A stretch of 64,000 bases of DNA from NCBI RefSeq assembly GCF_022700675.1, contig NZ_CP062182.1:2604001-2668000 (forward strand). Reading direction: 5' to 3'. Below the pieces are notes generated by a model, which saw nothing but the letters and a program-made list of their open reading frames with translations, did no database searches and was not told the origin of the DNA. How positions within the stretch are numbered: position 1 is the stretch's first letter; each line of letters begins with the position of its first letter. The stretch comes from Acinetobacter sp. ASP199. Its GTDB lineage: Bacteria > Pseudomonadota > Gammaproteobacteria > Pseudomonadales > Moraxellaceae. Both the position numbers and the translations under genes were made by a program. Shown here piece by piece: positions 33,579-44,355 of this stretch.

Positions 33579-34937
33579 TTATCCCTTAGGATGAGCAGTC
33601 GTTTTTCTCATTAACGTTTGATTATCATATTGGTGCGAAGTGAGATGTGCTTGCAGCTGAGCCATAAAGTCCATCACTACAACCACAACAATGAGCAAAG
33701 AAGTACCACCTAAAGTGAATGGGATACCAAATGAACTTTGCAATACCATCGGCATCAAACAGATGACCGTGATATACATCGCGCCAATAAATGTCAAACG
33801 ACCGAGAATATGATCTAAGTAACGAGCAGTTTGCTCACCTGGACGAATACCAGGCACGTAAGCTCCGCTGCGTTTCAAGTTCTCTGATACTTCTTTAGGA
33901 CTAAATACTAGTGCTGTATAGAAATAACAGAAAAAGATAATTAACGCACCAAAGAGCACCAAATACAACGGCTGACCAGGCGACAACACCAATGCCAAAT
34001 CTTGTAGACTACGCTTGATAATTCCTGCATCAGGATCTGCACTGCCTACCCACTGACCCAAGCTCGCAGGGAACAAAAGCAATGAACTGGCAAAAATTGC
34101 AGGAATCACACCTGCCATATTAATTTTTAATGGCAAATGTGTCTGCTGTGCAGTAAATACGCGACGACCCTGCTGCTTCTGAGCATAGTTCACCGGAATA
34201 CGACGTTGCGCCTTCTCGATAAACACAATAGCTGCAAGCACGGCGATGGATAACAATGCAAATATTGCCAGACCCATTAAGCTGGACTGACCATTATCGA
34301 CAGAAGTCAGAGACTGCATTACTAAAGTAGGCAGACCTGCAACAATACCTGCGAAGATGATCATGGAAATACCATTCCCCACCCCACGCTCGGTAATCTG
34401 TTCACCCAACCACATCAGGAACATGGTCCCCGCAACCAGTGAGGTTACCGCAGGAACATAAAAAGCCAGACCAGAGGTCAGGGTAATTCCCTGGCTGATC
34501 AAGCCCGCGCACATACCGACCGCTTGCACAAATGCAAGGAACAGTGTGCCCTGTCGTGTGTATTGATTTATTTTACGTTTGCCTTGCTCGCCTTCTTTTT
34601 TCAAAGCTTCGAGCTGTGGAACGACTGTTGACATCAGCTGCACGATAATCGATGCAGAGATGTATGGCATGATCCCAAGAGCAAGGATAGACATTCGCTC
34701 CAATGCACCACCAGAGAACATGTTAAACAAACCAAGGATCGTACCTTGGTTTGCATTAAACAGATTCTCCAGCGCGGCATTGTTAATGCCCGGTACTGGA
34801 ATATGTGCTCCCAGTCGAAACACCAACAACGCACCAATGAGAAACATCATTCGACGAATAATTTCACGGTATTTCACATGAAATGGTTGGCCTTTCATCA
34901 TGTTGACATGACCTGAAGAACTAGGAGACATAGACAC
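33579..34937 (-). CDS. secY: Preprotein translocase subunit SecY
   Basis: 452 residues, ten membrane spans, forming the SecYEG channel. Landmarks: [17 protein letters not shown] (plug region), [18 protein letters not shown], and GERGVGNG-type loop [23 protein letters not shown]. The N-terminus starts [14 protein letters not shown]; the exact start among three ATGs is not certain. It follows rplO by 6 bp. Confidence 0.97.
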
Positions 34938-34943
34938 TGGAGA

Positions 34944-35384
34944 TTACTCCTCGACTTTACCGCCAGCCGCTTCAACAGCAGCTTTAGCGCCTTTAGTCAA
35001 CACAACACCTTGAACAGTGAATGCGCGAGTAATTTCACCAGAAAGTACGATACGTGCACGAGTCATATCTTTACGTACAACGTTCGCAGCTTTTAAAGTT
35101 TCTAGAGACACGATGTCGCCTTCAACTTTAGCAAGCTCAGATAAACGTACTTCAGCAGTTTTCAAAGCCTGTTGGCTAGTGAAACCGAATTTAGGTAAAC
35201 GACGATATAACGCTGTTTGACCGCCTTCGAAGCCTGGACGTGTACCACCGCTCTTACGTGAGTTTTGACCTTTGACACCACGGCCACCAGTCTTACCAAC
35301 GCCAGAACCGATACCACGGCCTAGACGAAGGTTGTCACGCTTAGCACCTTCTGCAGGTGCAATTGTATTTAAACGCAGAGTCAT
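34944..35384 (-). CDS. rplO: 50S ribosomal protein L15
   Basis: 146 residues; [20 protein letters not shown], then the glycine-rich RNA-binding segment [20 protein letters not shown]. Late-assembly 50S protein, 3 bp after rpmD. Confidence 0.97.
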   Translation of the reverse strand: MTLRLNTIAPAEGAKRDNLRLGRGIGSGVGKTGGRGVKGQNSRKSGGTRPGFEGGQTALYRRLPKFGFTSQQALKTAEVRLSELAKVEGDIVSLETLKAANVVRKDMTRARIVLSGEITRAFTVQGVVLTKGAKAAVEAAGGKVEE

Positions 35385-35387
35385 GGC

Positions 35388-35564
35388 TTATTCCTCTACA
35401 CTAACCATATAGTAGACTTGGTTGATCATACCACGGTTAGAAGGTGTGTCTAACACCTCTACAGTATGACCAATACGACGCAGACCTAAACCCTTAAGGC
35501 TAAGCTTGTGATTTTTCAAGCGGTGCGATGCAGATTTAGTCTGGGTAACTTTAATCGTTTTCAT
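35388..35564 (-). CDS. rpmD: 50S ribosomal protein L30
   Basis: 58 residues, read directly: [20 protein letters not shown], then [17 protein letters not shown] and [14 protein letters not shown]. The GLGLRRIG motif is diagnostic of L30. Located between rpsE and rplO in canonical order. Confidence 0.96.
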   Translation of the reverse strand: MKTIKVTQTKSASHRLKNHKLSLKGLGLRRIGHTVEVLDTPSNRGMINQVYYMVSVEE

Positions 35565-35570
35565 GATTGA

Positions 35571-36068
35571 TTACCCTTGAATTTGTTCAACAGTAAGACC
35601 ACGTTTCGCAGCGACTTTCTCAGGAGAAGTCATGTCACGCAGACCATTGAAAGTCGCGTTTACTACGTTAGCAGCATTTGTTGAACCATAACATTTAGTC
35701 AATACGTTACGTACGCCCACAGCTTCTAAAACTGCACGCATTGCGCCACCAGCAATTACACCAGTACCTTCAGAAGCAGGCTGCATGTAAACGCGGCTTG
35801 CGCCGTGACGAGCATTGATCGGGTGCTGTACAGTACCGTTAACCAAGTCAACAGTAATCATGTTGCGACGAGCAGCTTCAAGCGCTTTAGAGATAGCAGC
35901 TGGAACTTCACGTGCTTTACCACGACCAAAACCTACGCGACCATTACCATCACCCACAACAGTTAATGCTGTGAAAGAGAAGATACGACCACCCTTAACA
36001 ACTTTGGCTACACGATCAACGGCAACCAGCTTTTCAACAAGACCTTCGTTTTGTTCAACTTTAGCCAT
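35571..36068 (-). CDS. rpsE: 30S ribosomal protein S5
   Basis: 165 residues; [34 protein letters not shown] is the double-stranded RNA-binding motif, followed by the second domain with [21 protein letters not shown]5 helps decoding accuracy and mRNA unwinding. Lies 2 bp after rplR. Confidence 0.98.
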   Translation of the reverse strand: MAKVEQNEGLVEKLVAVDRVAKVVKGGRIFSFTALTVVGDGNGRVGFGRGKAREVPAAISKALEAARRNMITVDLVNGTVQHPINARHGASRVYMQPASEGTGVIAGGAMRAVLEAVGVRNVLTKCYGSTNAANVVNATFNGLRDMTSPEKVAAKRGLTVEQIQG

Positions 36069-36070
36069 GA

Positions 36071-36421
36071 TTAGAACTCCAAGCCGTTTTCACGAGCAGC
36101 ATCAGCCAAGGCTTTGATACGACCATGATATTTGAAACCAGAACGGTCAAACGCAACTTTAGTTACACCAGCTGCTTTAGCGCGTTCTGCGATTAAAGCA
36201 CCTACTTTTTGAGCTGCTTCAACATTACCAGTTGTACCAGCACGTAGAGTAGCGTCTAGAGTAGAAGCTTGCGCTAATACTTTGCCACCATCTGCTGAGA
36301 TAACTTGAGCATAGATGTGACGCGGAGTGCGGTTTACACACAAACGAGTCGCACCCAATGCACGGATGTGCAAGCGTGTGCTTTTCGCACGACGCAAACG
36401 GGATTGTTTCTTTTCGTTCAT
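36071..36421 (-). CDS. rplR: 50S ribosomal protein L18
   Basis: 116 residues; basic N-terminus [20 protein letters not shown] and the C-terminal [27 protein letters not shown]. Binds 5S rRNA in the central protuberance. Confidence 0.98.
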   Translation of the reverse strand: MNEKKQSRLRRAKSTRLHIRALGATRLCVNRTPRHIYAQVISADGGKVLAQASTLDATLRAGTTGNVEAAQKVGALIAERAKAAGVTKVAFDRSGFKYHGRIKALADAARENGLEF

Positions 36422-36435
36422 AAGAACCTCGCGCC

Positions 36436-36969
36436 TTATTTCTTCTTAGCTTCTTTACGAAGTACAACTTCGTCAGAATAACGAACACCTTTACCTTTAT
36501 ACGGCTCTGGTGGACGGTAACCACGGATTTCTGCAGCAACTTGGCCTAATTTCGCTTTGTCAGCAGATTTAAGCACGATTTCAGTCGCTGTAGGAGTTTC
36601 TGCAGTTACACCTTCAGGAAGGTTGTAGTCGATCGGGTGAGAGAAACCAAGGTTAAGGTTAACAACGTTACCTTTAACCGCAGCTTTATAACCAACACCG
36701 ATAAGTTGTAACTTACGTTCGAAACCTTCGCTAACACCTTTAACAAGGTTGTTAAGCACAGCGCGAGCAGTACCAGCTTGCATCCAAGCGTCTTTAGATT
36801 CAGCTTTAGGAGCAATAACTAGAGTACCGTCTTCCTGTTTTAGCTCGACCAGCGCATGCAGGTTGAAAGACAATGTACCTTTAGTGCCTTTCACTTCGAC
36901 CTGCCGGCCGTTCTGAGTAACTGTTACACCGTTAGGTACAGTTACTGGGGCTTTAGCCACACGAGACAT
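36436..36969 (-). CDS. rplF: 50S ribosomal protein L6
   Basis: 177 residues in two similar domains; C-terminal signature [18 protein letters not shown] is intact. Near the factor-binding site of the 50S subunit. Confidence 0.98.
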   Translation of the reverse strand: MSRVAKAPVTVPNGVTVTQNGRQVEVKGTKGTLSFNLHALVELKQEDGTLVIAPKAESKDAWMQAGTARAVLNNLVKGVSEGFERKLQLIGVGYKAAVKGNVVNLNLGFSHPIDYNLPEGVTAETPTATEIVLKSADKAKLGQVAAEIRGYRPPEPYKGKGVRYSDEVVLRKEAKKK

Positions 36970-36982
36970 GAGGAATCACCTA

Positions 36983-37378
36983 TTAAGAAACAAAAGCAAT
37001 AACTTCACCACCAACGCCTGCAGCACGTGCTGCGCGATCAGTCATGATGCCTTTGCTTGTAGAAACAATTGCAATACCTAAACCTTGCTTAACGCTTGGA
37101 AGTGCATCTTTACCGCGATACTGACGTAGACCTGGACGGCTTACGCGTTTCACAGTTTCGATAACTGGTTTGCCTTCAAAATATTTTAACGTAATAGTTA
37201 AAGTTGCTTTGCCTTCAACATCAGCAACTTCTACGTTTGAAATGTAACCTTCTTGTTGAAGAACGTTTGCAATAGCAACCTTCAACTTAGAATTAGGCAT
37301 AGAAACAGTTTGTTTCTTCGCCATTTGCGCGTTACGAACACGTGTTAGCATGTCGGCAACGGTATCTTGCATACTCAT
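36983..37378 (-). CDS. rpsH: 30S ribosomal protein S8
   Basis: 131 residues; [20 protein letters not shown] at the start and the rRNA-binding tail [26 protein letters not shown]. Start could be the second Met. In enterobacteria S8 represses the spc operon at rplE. Confidence 0.98.
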   Translation of the reverse strand: MSMQDTVADMLTRVRNAQMAKKQTVSMPNSKLKVAIANVLQQEGYISNVEVADVEGKATLTITLKYFEGKPVIETVKRVSRPGLRQYRGKDALPSVKQGLGIAIVSTSKGIMTDRAARAAGVGGEVIAFVS

Positions 37379-37390
37379 TTATAGTGCTCC

Positions 37391-37696
37391 TTACCAGCTT
37401 GCCTTAACAACGCCAGGTACATCACCTTGCATTACTGTTTCACGTAATTTGTTACGGCTTAGACCGAACTTACGGAAGTAACCATGAGGACGACCAGTTA
37501 AACCACAACGGTTACGTAGACGTACTGGAGATGCATTACGTGGTAATGCTTGTAATTTCATCATCGCTTCGAAACGTTCTTCGTCTGATGCATTTACGTT
37601 AGCAATAACAGCTTTTAATTCAGCACGTTTTGCAGCGTATTTAGCAACAGTAGCTTCGCGTTTCAATTCGCGATTAATCATACCTTTCTTAGCCAT
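37391..37696 (-). CDS. rpsN: 30S ribosomal protein S14, long form
   Basis: 101 residues, the zinc-free long type: the C-terminal [26 protein letters not shown] lacks the CxxC pairs of the short form. No second, zinc-independent copy is in this window. Confidence 0.97.
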   Translation of the reverse strand: MAKKGMINRELKREATVAKYAAKRAELKAVIANVNASDEERFEAMMKLQALPRNASPVRLRNRCGLTGRPHGYFRKFGLSRNKLRETVMQGDVPGVVKASW

Positions 37697-37705
37697 TTCG
37701 ACCTC

Positions 37706-38242
37706 TTATTTGAACGGGAAGCCGAATGCACGCATAAGCGCACGGCCTTCGTCATCGGTGCGAGCAGTCGTAGTGATGGTAATGTCCATACCACGAATAC
37801 GGTCAATCTTGTCAAAATCGATCTCAGGGAACATGATCTGTTCTTTAAGACCCATTGAGTAGTTACCACGACCATCAAATGATTTCGCTGAGAAACCACG
37901 GAAGTCACGGATACGAGGAATCGCAATAGAGATCAAACGGTCTAAGAATTCGTACATACGTTCGCCGCGTAAAGTAACTTTACAACCAATCGGCCAACCA
38001 TCACGGATTTTGAAACCAGCGATAGATTTACGAGCTAACGTAAGTACTGGTTTTTGACCAGCGATAGCTTGCATATCAGAAAGAGCACCATCAAGGAGTT
38101 TCTTGTCAGCAGCAGCTGCACCAACACCCATGTTGATAGTGATTTTAGTGATGCGAGGGATCTCCATCACATTCTTAACACCCAATTGTTCTTGTAATTG
38201 AGCTTTAAGTTCGTCGTTGTAACGTGCTTTAAGTCTGGCCAT
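37706..38242 (-). CDS. rplE: 50S ribosomal protein L5
   Basis: 178 residues from [20 protein letters not shown], the usual length; an upstream in-frame Met at 38254 is rejected as non-canonical. [21 protein letters not shown] and the C-terminal [21 protein letters not shown] are conserved. Binds 5S rRNA and P-site tRNA. Confidence 0.97.
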   Translation of the reverse strand: MARLKARYNDELKAQLQEQLGVKNVMEIPRITKITINMGVGAAAADKKLLDGALSDMQAIAGQKPVLTLARKSIAGFKIRDGWPIGCKVTLRGERMYEFLDRLISIAIPRIRDFRGFSAKSFDGRGNYSMGLKEQIMFPEIDFDKIDRIRGMDITITTTARTDDEGRALMRAFGFPFK

Positions 38243-38258
38243 TGCCTTTTTCAACCTA

Positions 38259-38576
38259 TTACTTCGCTACCGCCACTGATTCACCATTTGATTTGTAAAC
38301 GCGAGTTTTCACGCCGTCAATCACTTGGTAACCAACACGGTCAGCCTTTTGGGTTGTAGCATTAAAAAGTGCCACGTTTGAGATGTGAAGAGAAGCTTCT
38401 TGAGTTACGATGCCGCCTTCAGCGCCAGTAGCTCGGTTAGGCTTCTGATGTTTCTTAACTAGGTTAAGACCTTCTACCTTCACTTGGTCATTTGAAACAG
38501 ACAGAACAGTACCCTGTTTGCCTTTTTCTTTACCTGCGATCACGATTACTTGATCGCCTTTTTTAATCTTAGCCAT
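38259..38576 (-). CDS. rplX: 50S ribosomal protein L24
   Basis: 105 residues with the KOW motif [20 protein letters not shown] at the N-terminus. Early assembly initiator protein of the 50S subunit. Confidence 0.98.
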   Translation of the reverse strand: MAKIKKGDQVIVIAGKEKGKQGTVLSVSNDQVKVEGLNLVKKHQKPNRATGAEGGIVTQEASLHISNVALFNATTQKADRVGYQVIDGVKTRVYKSNGESVAVAK

Positions 38577-38585
38577 GATTGCCTC

Positions 38586-38954
38586 TTATAGAACTTCAGG
38601 AGCCAATGAAATAATTTTCATGAACTGTTCAGTACGAAGTTCACGAGTCACTGGTCCGAAAATACGAGTTGCAATCGGCGCTTTGTTGTTGTTCAAAATA
38701 ACAGCAGCGTTATCGTCGAAACGAATCACTGAACCATCTGGACGACGGATGCCGAATTTAGTACGAACTACAACTGCATTCATCACGTCACCTTTTTTAA
38801 CACGTGCGCGTGGAATTGCTTCTTTTACAGTAACTTTAATAATGTCGCCAACAGAAGCATAACGACGATGTGAACCACCAAGTACTTTAATACATTGTAC
38901 GCGGCGAGCACCACTGTTGTCTGCTACGTCGAGCATAGTTTCGGTCTGAATCAT
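38586..38954 (-). CDS. rplN: 50S ribosomal protein L14
   Basis: 122 residues; [20 protein letters not shown] and [17 protein letters not shown] C-terminal sequence (here [20 protein letters not shown]). First gene of the spc part. Confidence 0.98.
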
Positions 38955-38986
38955 TGCCCTACTCCAAAACCGAGCATCACCGGTCG

Positions 38987-39033
38987 CAAATTCGAAAGGC
39001 TCAAAGAGTACTCGAATTTGTCCGATGATGCAA
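38987..39033 (-). promoter_or_regulatory. Candidate spc promoter and hairpin in the rpsQ-rplN gap
   Basis: The 91-bp gap between rpsQ and rplN is the longest within the S10-spc part. On the minus strand TTGCAT (39028-39033), a 17-base spacer and TACTCT (39005-39010) form a promoter-like pair. A perfect 9-bp inverted repeat (CAAATTCGA at 38987-38995, TCGAATTTG at 39012-39020) overlaps it and would fold in the S10 transcript. This is where enterobacteria have the spc promoter. Confidence 0.5.
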
Positions 39034-39045
39034 CAAGAACGTTAA

Positions 39046-39303
39046 TTACTCAGCTGCTGCTTCAATAACTTCAACTAAAGTCCATGACTTAGTTTTAGAC
39101 ATTGGGCGGCATTCTTTGATGGTTACAAGATCGCCAGTTTTAGCGGTATTGTTCTCATCGTGAGCATGTAATTTTGTTGAACGGCGGATTGATTTGCCAT
39201 ACAACGGGTGTTGAACACGACGTTCAATAAGCACAACAATAGACTTGTCCATTTTGTCGCTTACTACTTTGCCTGTTAACGTGCGGACTGTTTGTTCACT
39301 CAT
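39046..39303 (-). CDS. rpsQ: 30S ribosomal protein S17
   Basis: 85 residues with the OB fold signature [22 protein letters not shown] and [10 protein letters not shown]. Start ATG overlaps the rpmC stop by four bases. Confidence 0.97.
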   Translation of the reverse strand: MSEQTVRTLTGKVVSDKMDKSIVVLIERRVQHPLYGKSIRRSTKLHAHDENNTAKTGDLVTIKECRPMSKTKSWTLVEVIEAAAE

Positions 39304-39497
39304 TGTCCGTTCCCCTGTTTTTCGGTAAGGAGGGTCTTGATACGAGCAATCGTCTTACGAGTTAATTGCACTTCGTGCGATTTACCCAATTGACCAGTTG
39401 CTTTCGCCATACGAAGACGGAATTGGTTAAGCTGTTGCTCATCAAGCAAAGCTGTCAACTCTTCTACCGACTTTTCACGTAGATCTTTAGTTTTCAT
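39300..39497 (-). CDS. rpmC: 50S ribosomal protein L29
   Basis: 65 residues; [20 protein letters not shown] and [14 protein letters not shown]. Helical protein near the exit tunnel. Tightly coupled to rplP and rpsQ by overlapping codons. Confidence 0.97.
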   Translation of the reverse strand: MKTKDLREKSVEELTALLDEQQLNQFRLRMAKATGQLGKSHEVQLTRKTIARIKTLLTEKQGNGQ

Positions 39498-39910
39498 TAC
39501 ATTACCGTCCGAGTCACGATAGTGGTTTTAAACGGAAGTTTAGCAGCTGCAAGCGTAAATGCTTCGCGAGCTAACTCTTCGTTAACACCATCAATTTCGT
39601 ACAAGACTTTACCTGGTTTGATTTGGCAAACCCAGTATTCCACAGAACCTTTACCTTTACCCATACGAACTTCAAGAGGTTTAGAAGTAATAGGCTTGTC
39701 TGGGAAGACACGGATAAAGATCTTACCACCACGTTTAATACGACGGCTGATAGTACGACGCGCTGCTTCAATTTGACGCGCAGTCATTTGACCACGTTCA
39801 ATTGATTTAAGAGCGATTGTACCGAAAGATACTGAACTACCGCGGTGTGCAAGACCAGTGTTACGGCCTTTTTGCACCTTACGGAATTTCATACGTTTAG
39901 GTTGCAACAT
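39497..39910 (-). CDS. rplP: 50S ribosomal protein L16
   Basis: 137 residues; starts [20 protein letters not shown] and carries [25 protein letters not shown]. Needed for A-site tRNA positioning. Confidence 0.98.
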   Translation of the reverse strand: MLQPKRMKFRKVQKGRNTGLAHRGSSVSFGTIALKSIERGQMTARQIEAARRTISRRIKRGGKIFIRVFPDKPITSKPLEVRMGKGKGSVEYWVCQIKPGKVLYEIDGVNEELAREAFTLAAAKLPFKTTIVTRTVM

Positions 39911-39913
39911 GGA

Positions 39914-40666
39914 TTATTCTCCTTTTTCAGCAGAACGATCATTGCGACGACCACGACGCTCTTGACCTTCACCACGACCGCGACCGCGTTTAGCTGGACG
40001 TTCTTCAGCTGGAGCTGGGTTCATGACTTGCTTCATGCCGCCCAAGATCTCACCACGGAAGATCCAAACTTTAACACCAATCGTACCGTAAGTAGTTTCA
40101 GCACGCATAGTAGCATAGTCGATGTCTGCACGAAGTGTATGTAGAGGCACACGACCTTCACGATACCACTCAGTACGAGCGATCTCAGCACCACCTAAAC
40201 GGCCTGAAACTTCAACTTTGATACCTTTAGCGCCAGCACGCATTGTGTTTTGAACCGCACGCTTCATAGCACGACGGAACATTACACGTTTTTCTAATTG
40301 AGAAGCGATAGCTTCAGCAACTAGACGCGCGTCTAAGTCTGGACGATCGATTTCGTTGATGCTTACTTGCGCAGGAACACCCATGATAGATGTTAATTCG
40401 CGTTGTAGTTTCTCAATGTCTTCGCCTTTTTTACCGATAACGATACCAGGACGAGCAGTGCTAATAGTTACTTTAGCAGCGCCTGTAGGACGTTCGATAA
40501 GAATATTGCTGATCATTGCATTCTTAAGTTTTTTAGTTAAAAACTCACGAACTTGCAAATCTTTAAGCAAGTATTCAGCGTATTGTTTCGGACTCGCATA
40601 CCAGTTAGCGTTATGACGTTTCACAACACCTAGGCGGATACCGATTGGATGAACCTTCTGACCCAT
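39914..40666 (-). CDS. rpsC: 30S ribosomal protein S3
   Basis: 250 residues: N-terminal KH type II domain with [22 protein letters not shown]-terminal S3 domain, and an extra 30-residue Arg/Glu/Gly-rich tail ([22 protein letters not shown]) typical of this genus. Mouth of the mRNA channel. Confidence 0.98.
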   Translation of the reverse strand: MGQKVHPIGIRLGVVKRHNANWYASPKQYAEYLLKDLQVREFLTKKLKNAMISNILIERPTGAAKVTISTARPGIVIGKKGEDIEKLQRELTSIMGVPAQVSINEIDRPDLDARLVAEAIASQLEKRVMFRRAMKRAVQNTMRAGAKGIKVEVSGRLGGAEIARTEWYREGRVPLHTLRADIDYATMRAETTYGTIGVKVWIFRGEILGGMKQVMNPAPAEERPAKRGRGRGEGQERRGRRNDRSAEKGE

Positions 40667-40667
40667 A

Positions 40668-41000
40668 TCAAACCCCTACCTTAACGGTAATGTGACAAGT
40701 ACGCTTAGTAATACGATCTGCACGGCCTTTAGCACGTGGCATAATACGTTTCAGGCTCATGCCTTCATCAACGTAGATCGTAGAAACTTTAAGGTCGTCT
40801 ACATCTAAACTGTTATTGTGTTCAGCGTTTGCAATTGCAGACTCTAACGCTTTCTTAACTAGGACTGCAGCTTTTTTGTTGCTGAAGTTCAAAATGTTAA
40901 GTGCGTGCGCAACAGATTTGCCGCGGATAAGATCTGCAACCAAACGAGCTTTTTGTGCCGAGATAGCGGCACCGCGTAATTTAGCAGTTACTTCCATCAT
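40668..41000 (-). CDS. rplV: 50S ribosomal protein L22
   Basis: 110 residues; [25 protein letters not shown] and the hairpin tip sequence [26 protein letters not shown] that lines the exit tunnel and is a site of macrolide resistance. Two adjacent ATG starts. Confidence 0.98.
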
Positions 41001-41008
41001 AGCACCTA

Positions 41009-41284
41009 TTAACGTTTAGATTTCTTGTCAACACCGTGACCACGGTAGGTACGAGTTGGTGCAAATTCACCAAGCTTGTGTCCAACCATATGTTCAGAGA
41101 TGATCACTGGAACATGGTTACGGCCATTGTGTACAGAAATTGTTAAACCAACAAAATCCGGGAGGATCATCGAACGACGCGACCAAGTTTTGATCGGCTT
41201 ACGGTTATTAGCCGCGATAGCCGCTTCAACCTTAGCGAACAAGTGCGCATCGACGAATGGGCCTTTTTTCAGAGAACGAGGCAT
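41009..41284 (-). CDS. rpsS: 30S ribosomal protein S19
   Basis: 91 residues; [20 protein letters not shown] and [16 protein letters not shown]. Head of the 30S subunit next to S13. Confidence 0.98.
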   Translation of the reverse strand: MPRSLKKGPFVDAHLFAKVEAAIAANNRKPIKTWSRRSMILPDFVGLTISVHNGRNHVPVIISEHMVGHKLGEFAPTRTYRGHGVDKKSKR

Positions 41285-41303
41285 TGTCAGATTCCTTTAC
41301 TTG

Positions 41304-42128
41304 TTACTTAACGCGACGGTCGCGAATAATCATCTTAGTCGTACGCTTATTGGTACGTGTCTTGTACCCTTTAGCTTTTTGACCCCATGGGCTTACAGGT
41401 TGAATACCTTTGCTACGACCTTCACCACCACCGTGCGGGTGATCTACCGGGTTCATCGCCATACCACGAACGGTAGGACGAACGCCACGCCAGCGCGCTG
41501 CACCAGCTTTACCCAATGAACGAAGGTTGCTTTCTGAGTTAGATACTTCACCTAACACAGCGCGACATTCAACGTGTACTTTACGCATCTCACCTGAACG
41601 AAGACGGATGATAGCGTATGAACCGTCACGACCCAACAATTGAGCAGAAGTACCAGCAGAACGTACTAACTGTGCGCCTTTACCGATTTTAAGCTCGATG
41701 TTGTGAAGAGTAGAACCGATAGGCATGTTACGAAGTGGTAAGCAGTTACCTGGACGAATTGGAGCATCGTTACCAGATTGTACTGAATCACCAGCGCGTA
41801 AACCTTTAGGCGCGATGATGTAGCGACGTTCACCGTCAGCATACTTCAACAACGCAATGTGCGCAGAACGGTTTGGATCGTATTCGATACGCTCAACTAC
41901 AGCTGGGATGCCGTCTTTGTTACGTTTGAAGTCTACGATACGGTAGTGTTGCTTGTGACCGCCACCAACGTGACGAGTCGTAATGTGACCGTTATTATTA
42001 CGGCCGCCAGTACGTTTTTTAGCTTCAACTAGTGGAGCATAAGGCGCGCCTTTGTGAAGGTGATCATGAACCACTTTCTCTACAAAGCGACGTCCTGGAG
42101 ACGTTGGCTTACATTTTTGAATAGGCAT
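41304..42128 (-). CDS. rplB: 50S ribosomal protein L2
   Basis: 274 residues; [20 protein letters not shown] and the family motif [27 protein letters not shown] with the His needed for peptidyl-transferase assembly. Confidence 0.98.
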   Translation of the reverse strand: MPIQKCKPTSPGRRFVEKVVHDHLHKGAPYAPLVEAKKRTGGRNNNGHITTRHVGGGHKQHYRIVDFKRNKDGIPAVVERIEYDPNRSAHIALLKYADGERRYIIAPKGLRAGDSVQSGNDAPIRPGNCLPLRNMPIGSTLHNIELKIGKGAQLVRSAGTSAQLLGRDGSYAIIRLRSGEMRKVHVECRAVLGEVSNSESNLRSLGKAGAARWRGVRPTVRGMAMNPVDHPHGGGEGRSKGIQPVSPWGQKAKGYKTRTNKRTTKMIIRDRRVK

Positions 42129-42139
42129 AATTTTCGTCC

Positions 42140-42460
42140 TTATTCCGCTGCGCTTTCAGCGGCATCGCCCAAGTCAGCCATTTCTACATCTTGGCCAGCT
42201 TTCAGGGTGACGTATGCTTTTTTAACATCAGAACGACGTCCGATAGTTTTACCAAAGCGTTTAGTTTTACCTTTAGTGATCGTAGTGTTAACTTTAACAA
42301 CTTGAACACCAAACAATTGCTCAACTGCTTTTTTGATTTCAAGTTTAGTTGCATCAGTAGCAACTTTAAAAACTTGAACACCAGCAGTTTCGCCTAAAAC
42401 TTGTGCTTTTTCTGAGAAAACAGGTCCTTGCAGGACTTGATATAAACGTTCGTTGTTCAT
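42140..42460 (-). CDS. rplW: 50S ribosomal protein L23
   Basis: 106 residues; [20 protein letters not shown] and the basic loop [27 protein letters not shown]. Docking site for trigger factor and SRP. Start overlaps the rplD stop by four bases. Confidence 0.97.
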   Translation of the reverse strand: MNNERLYQVLQGPVFSEKAQVLGETAGVQVFKVATDATKLEIKKAVEQLFGVQVVKVNTTITKGKTKRFGKTIGRRSDVKKAYVTLKAGQDVEMADLGDAAESAAE

Positions 42461-43059
42461 CCGAGTTCTACCTCAATTTTCTTAGCAGCAGCTACAGACA
42501 TAACAACTTTATCGAACGCGATCAAGCTAACAGGATCGATTGCAGTCGCATCAACCACATCTACGTGTGGAAGGTTACGAGCAGCTAGATACAAGTTCTC
42601 ATCAACAGCATCAGTAACGATCAATGCACGAGTAGCATTCAAGTCGTTAAGTTTTGCAAGCAATTCTTTAGTTTTTGGAGCTGCAACAGCAAACTCTTCA
42701 ACTAGAACTAAGCGATCTTGACGAACAAGTTCAGCTAGGATGCATTGCATAGCACCGCGGTACATTTTACGGTTTACTTTTTGAGACCAGTCTTGTGGAC
42801 GAGCAGCAAAAGTTTTACCACCGCCAACCCAGATTGGGCTACGAATAGAACCAGCACGAGCGCGGCCAGTACCTTTTTGACGGAATGGTTTTTTACCACC
42901 GCCAGAAACGTCTGCACGTGATTTTTGAGCTTTAGAACCTTGACGACCACCAGCTAAGTAAGCTGTAACAACTTGGTGCACAAGAGCTTCATTAAATTCA
43001 CGACCGAACGCAACTTCTGACAATTCAACAGCAGAGCCGGAAACAGTATTTAAATTCAC
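42457..43059 (-). CDS. rplD: 50S ribosomal protein L4
   Basis: 200 residues; [37 protein letters not shown] is the long loop that reaches the exit tunnel. L4 is the autorepressor of the S10 operon in enterobacteria. Confidence 0.98.
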   Translation of the reverse strand: MNLNTVSGSAVELSEVAFGREFNEALVHQVVTAYLAGGRQGSKAQKSRADVSGGGKKPFRQKGTGRARAGSIRSPIWVGGGKTFAARPQDWSQKVNRKMYRGAMQCILAELVRQDRLVLVEEFAVAAPKTKELLAKLNDLNATRALIVTDAVDENLYLAARNLPHVDVVDATAIDPVSLIAFDKVVMSVAAAKKIEVELG

Positions 43060-43070
43060 GTTATTTCCCC

Positions 43071-43709
43071 TCAGGCCTTGATCGTAGGACGAACAGTTAC
43101 GTCGCCACCAGTAGCACCAGGAACCGCGCCTTTAACAACTAGAACTGAACGTTCAGTGTCGATAGCAACGATTTCAAGACCCTGTGTAGTTACGCGTTCA
43201 GCACCTAAATGGCCAGCCATTTTTTTGCCTTTGAACACGCGACCAGGAGTCTGGTTTTGACCTGTAGAACCTAGAACACGGTGAGAAACAGAGTTACCGT
43301 GAGTAGCATCTTGAGTACGGAAGTTCCAACGCTTAACACCACCTTGGAAACCTTTACCTTTAGAAGTACCAGTTACGTCAACAATTTGACCTACTTGGAA
43401 CAACTCAACAGTAAGCGTACCACCAACTTCACGACCTTCAAGCTCAGCTTCTGAAACGCGGAATTCTTGAACCAGACGACCAGCAGCAACACCCGCTTTA
43501 GCGAAGTGACCTTTCTGAGCGTTAGTTACGCGAGATTCGCGACGTTCACCAGTAGTGATTTGAATCGCTTGATAACCATCAGTTTCAAGCGTTTTGATTT
43601 GAGTGATGCGGTTAGGATCAACCTCAATCACTGTAACAGGCACAGAAACACCAGCATCTGTAAAGATACGTGTCATACCGCACTTGCGACCGACTAAACC
43701 AATAGCCAT
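43071..43709 (-). CDS. rplC: 50S ribosomal protein L3
   Basis: 212 residues from [20 protein letters not shown]; two extra residues from an upstream ATG (43715) are less likely. Signature [24 protein letters not shown] contains the Gln that is methylated in enterobacteria. Confidence 0.98.
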   Translation of the reverse strand: MAIGLVGRKCGMTRIFTDAGVSVPVTVIEVDPNRITQIKTLETDGYQAIQITTGERRESRVTNAQKGHFAKAGVAAGRLVQEFRVSEAELEGREVGGTLTVELFQVGQIVDVTGTSKGKGFQGGVKRWNFRTQDATHGNSVSHRVLGSTGQNQTPGRVFKGKKMAGHLGAERVTTQGLEIVAIDTERSVLVVKGAVPGATGGDVTVRPTIKA

Positions 43710-43769
43710 GTGCATAAACCTCTAAAAAAGCGGCCTAATTAACTTAGAGCGTTAATTAACCCGAAAGCC

Positions 43770-44081
43770 TTAACCCAATGCGATCTGAACATCAACACCA
43801 GCTGCAAGATCTAACTTCATCAATGCATCTACAGTTTTGTCTGTAGGTTGAACGATGTCGATCAAACGCTTGTAAGTACGGATTTCGTACTGGTCACGCG
43901 CGTCTTTGTTTACGTGTGGTGATGTTAAAACGTTAAAACGTTCAATGCGTGTAGGCATTGGAATTGGACCACAAACTTGTGCGCCAGTACGTTTTGCTGT
44001 TTCTACGATTTCTTGAGCTGATTGATCAATTAGACGGTGATCAAAAGACTTAAGACGGATACGAATTCTCTGGTTAGACAT
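43770..44081 (-). CDS. rpsJ: 30S ribosomal protein S10
   Basis: 103 residues from [20 protein letters not shown]; the frame extends upstream to 44117 but the extension is not S10-like. Also acts as NusE in antitermination. First gene of the cluster. Confidence 0.98.
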
Positions 44082-44254
44082 ACCAGTAAACTCCAAGCCA
44101 AATATATAAAGAATCACTCTTGACGCATCTCACCCCACTAATTTTTGAGGTAAGTGTCAAGAGCAGTGAATTATCACTAAGGTCGTGATCGATGCCACGA
44201 CTGTAACGATAGTTAACTACTTTCTTCGCAGTTAACATCCTTCCTATCGAAGGG
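44082..44254 (-). promoter_or_regulatory. S10 operon mRNA leader with several hairpins
   Basis: About 170 nt of untranslated leader between the promoter and rpsJ. Visible stems: GTTAACT (44212-44218) with AGTTAAC (44230-44236); GTCGTG (44182-44187) with CACGAC (44196-44201); and a longer one with CTCTTGAC near 44116 and GTCAAGAG near 44157. It resembles in position the L4-binding S10 leader of enterobacteria, but similarity of the actual structure is not shown. Confidence 0.5.
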
Positions 44255-44260
44255 TGGCCT

Positions 44261-44289
44261 ATTATAGCCATTGTTTATTGCATAAGCAA
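44261..44289 (-). promoter_or_regulatory. Promoter of the S10 operon
   Basis: On the minus strand TTGCTT (44284-44289), a 17-base spacer and a perfect TATAAT (44261-44266), followed by AGGCCACCC. The start would lie near 44254. Confidence 0.82.
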
Positions 44290-44355
44290 ATCTCTTTTAT
44301 AGTTTTCGTCTGCAAATCAATTTGGTTGCTAAATCAAGAGTTTGTTTTTCACCCG

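Noticed and set aside
41076..41519. Plus-strand open frame of 147 codons within rplB/rpsS
   Set aside because: It is antisense to two invariant ribosomal genes; codon constraint explains the open frame.
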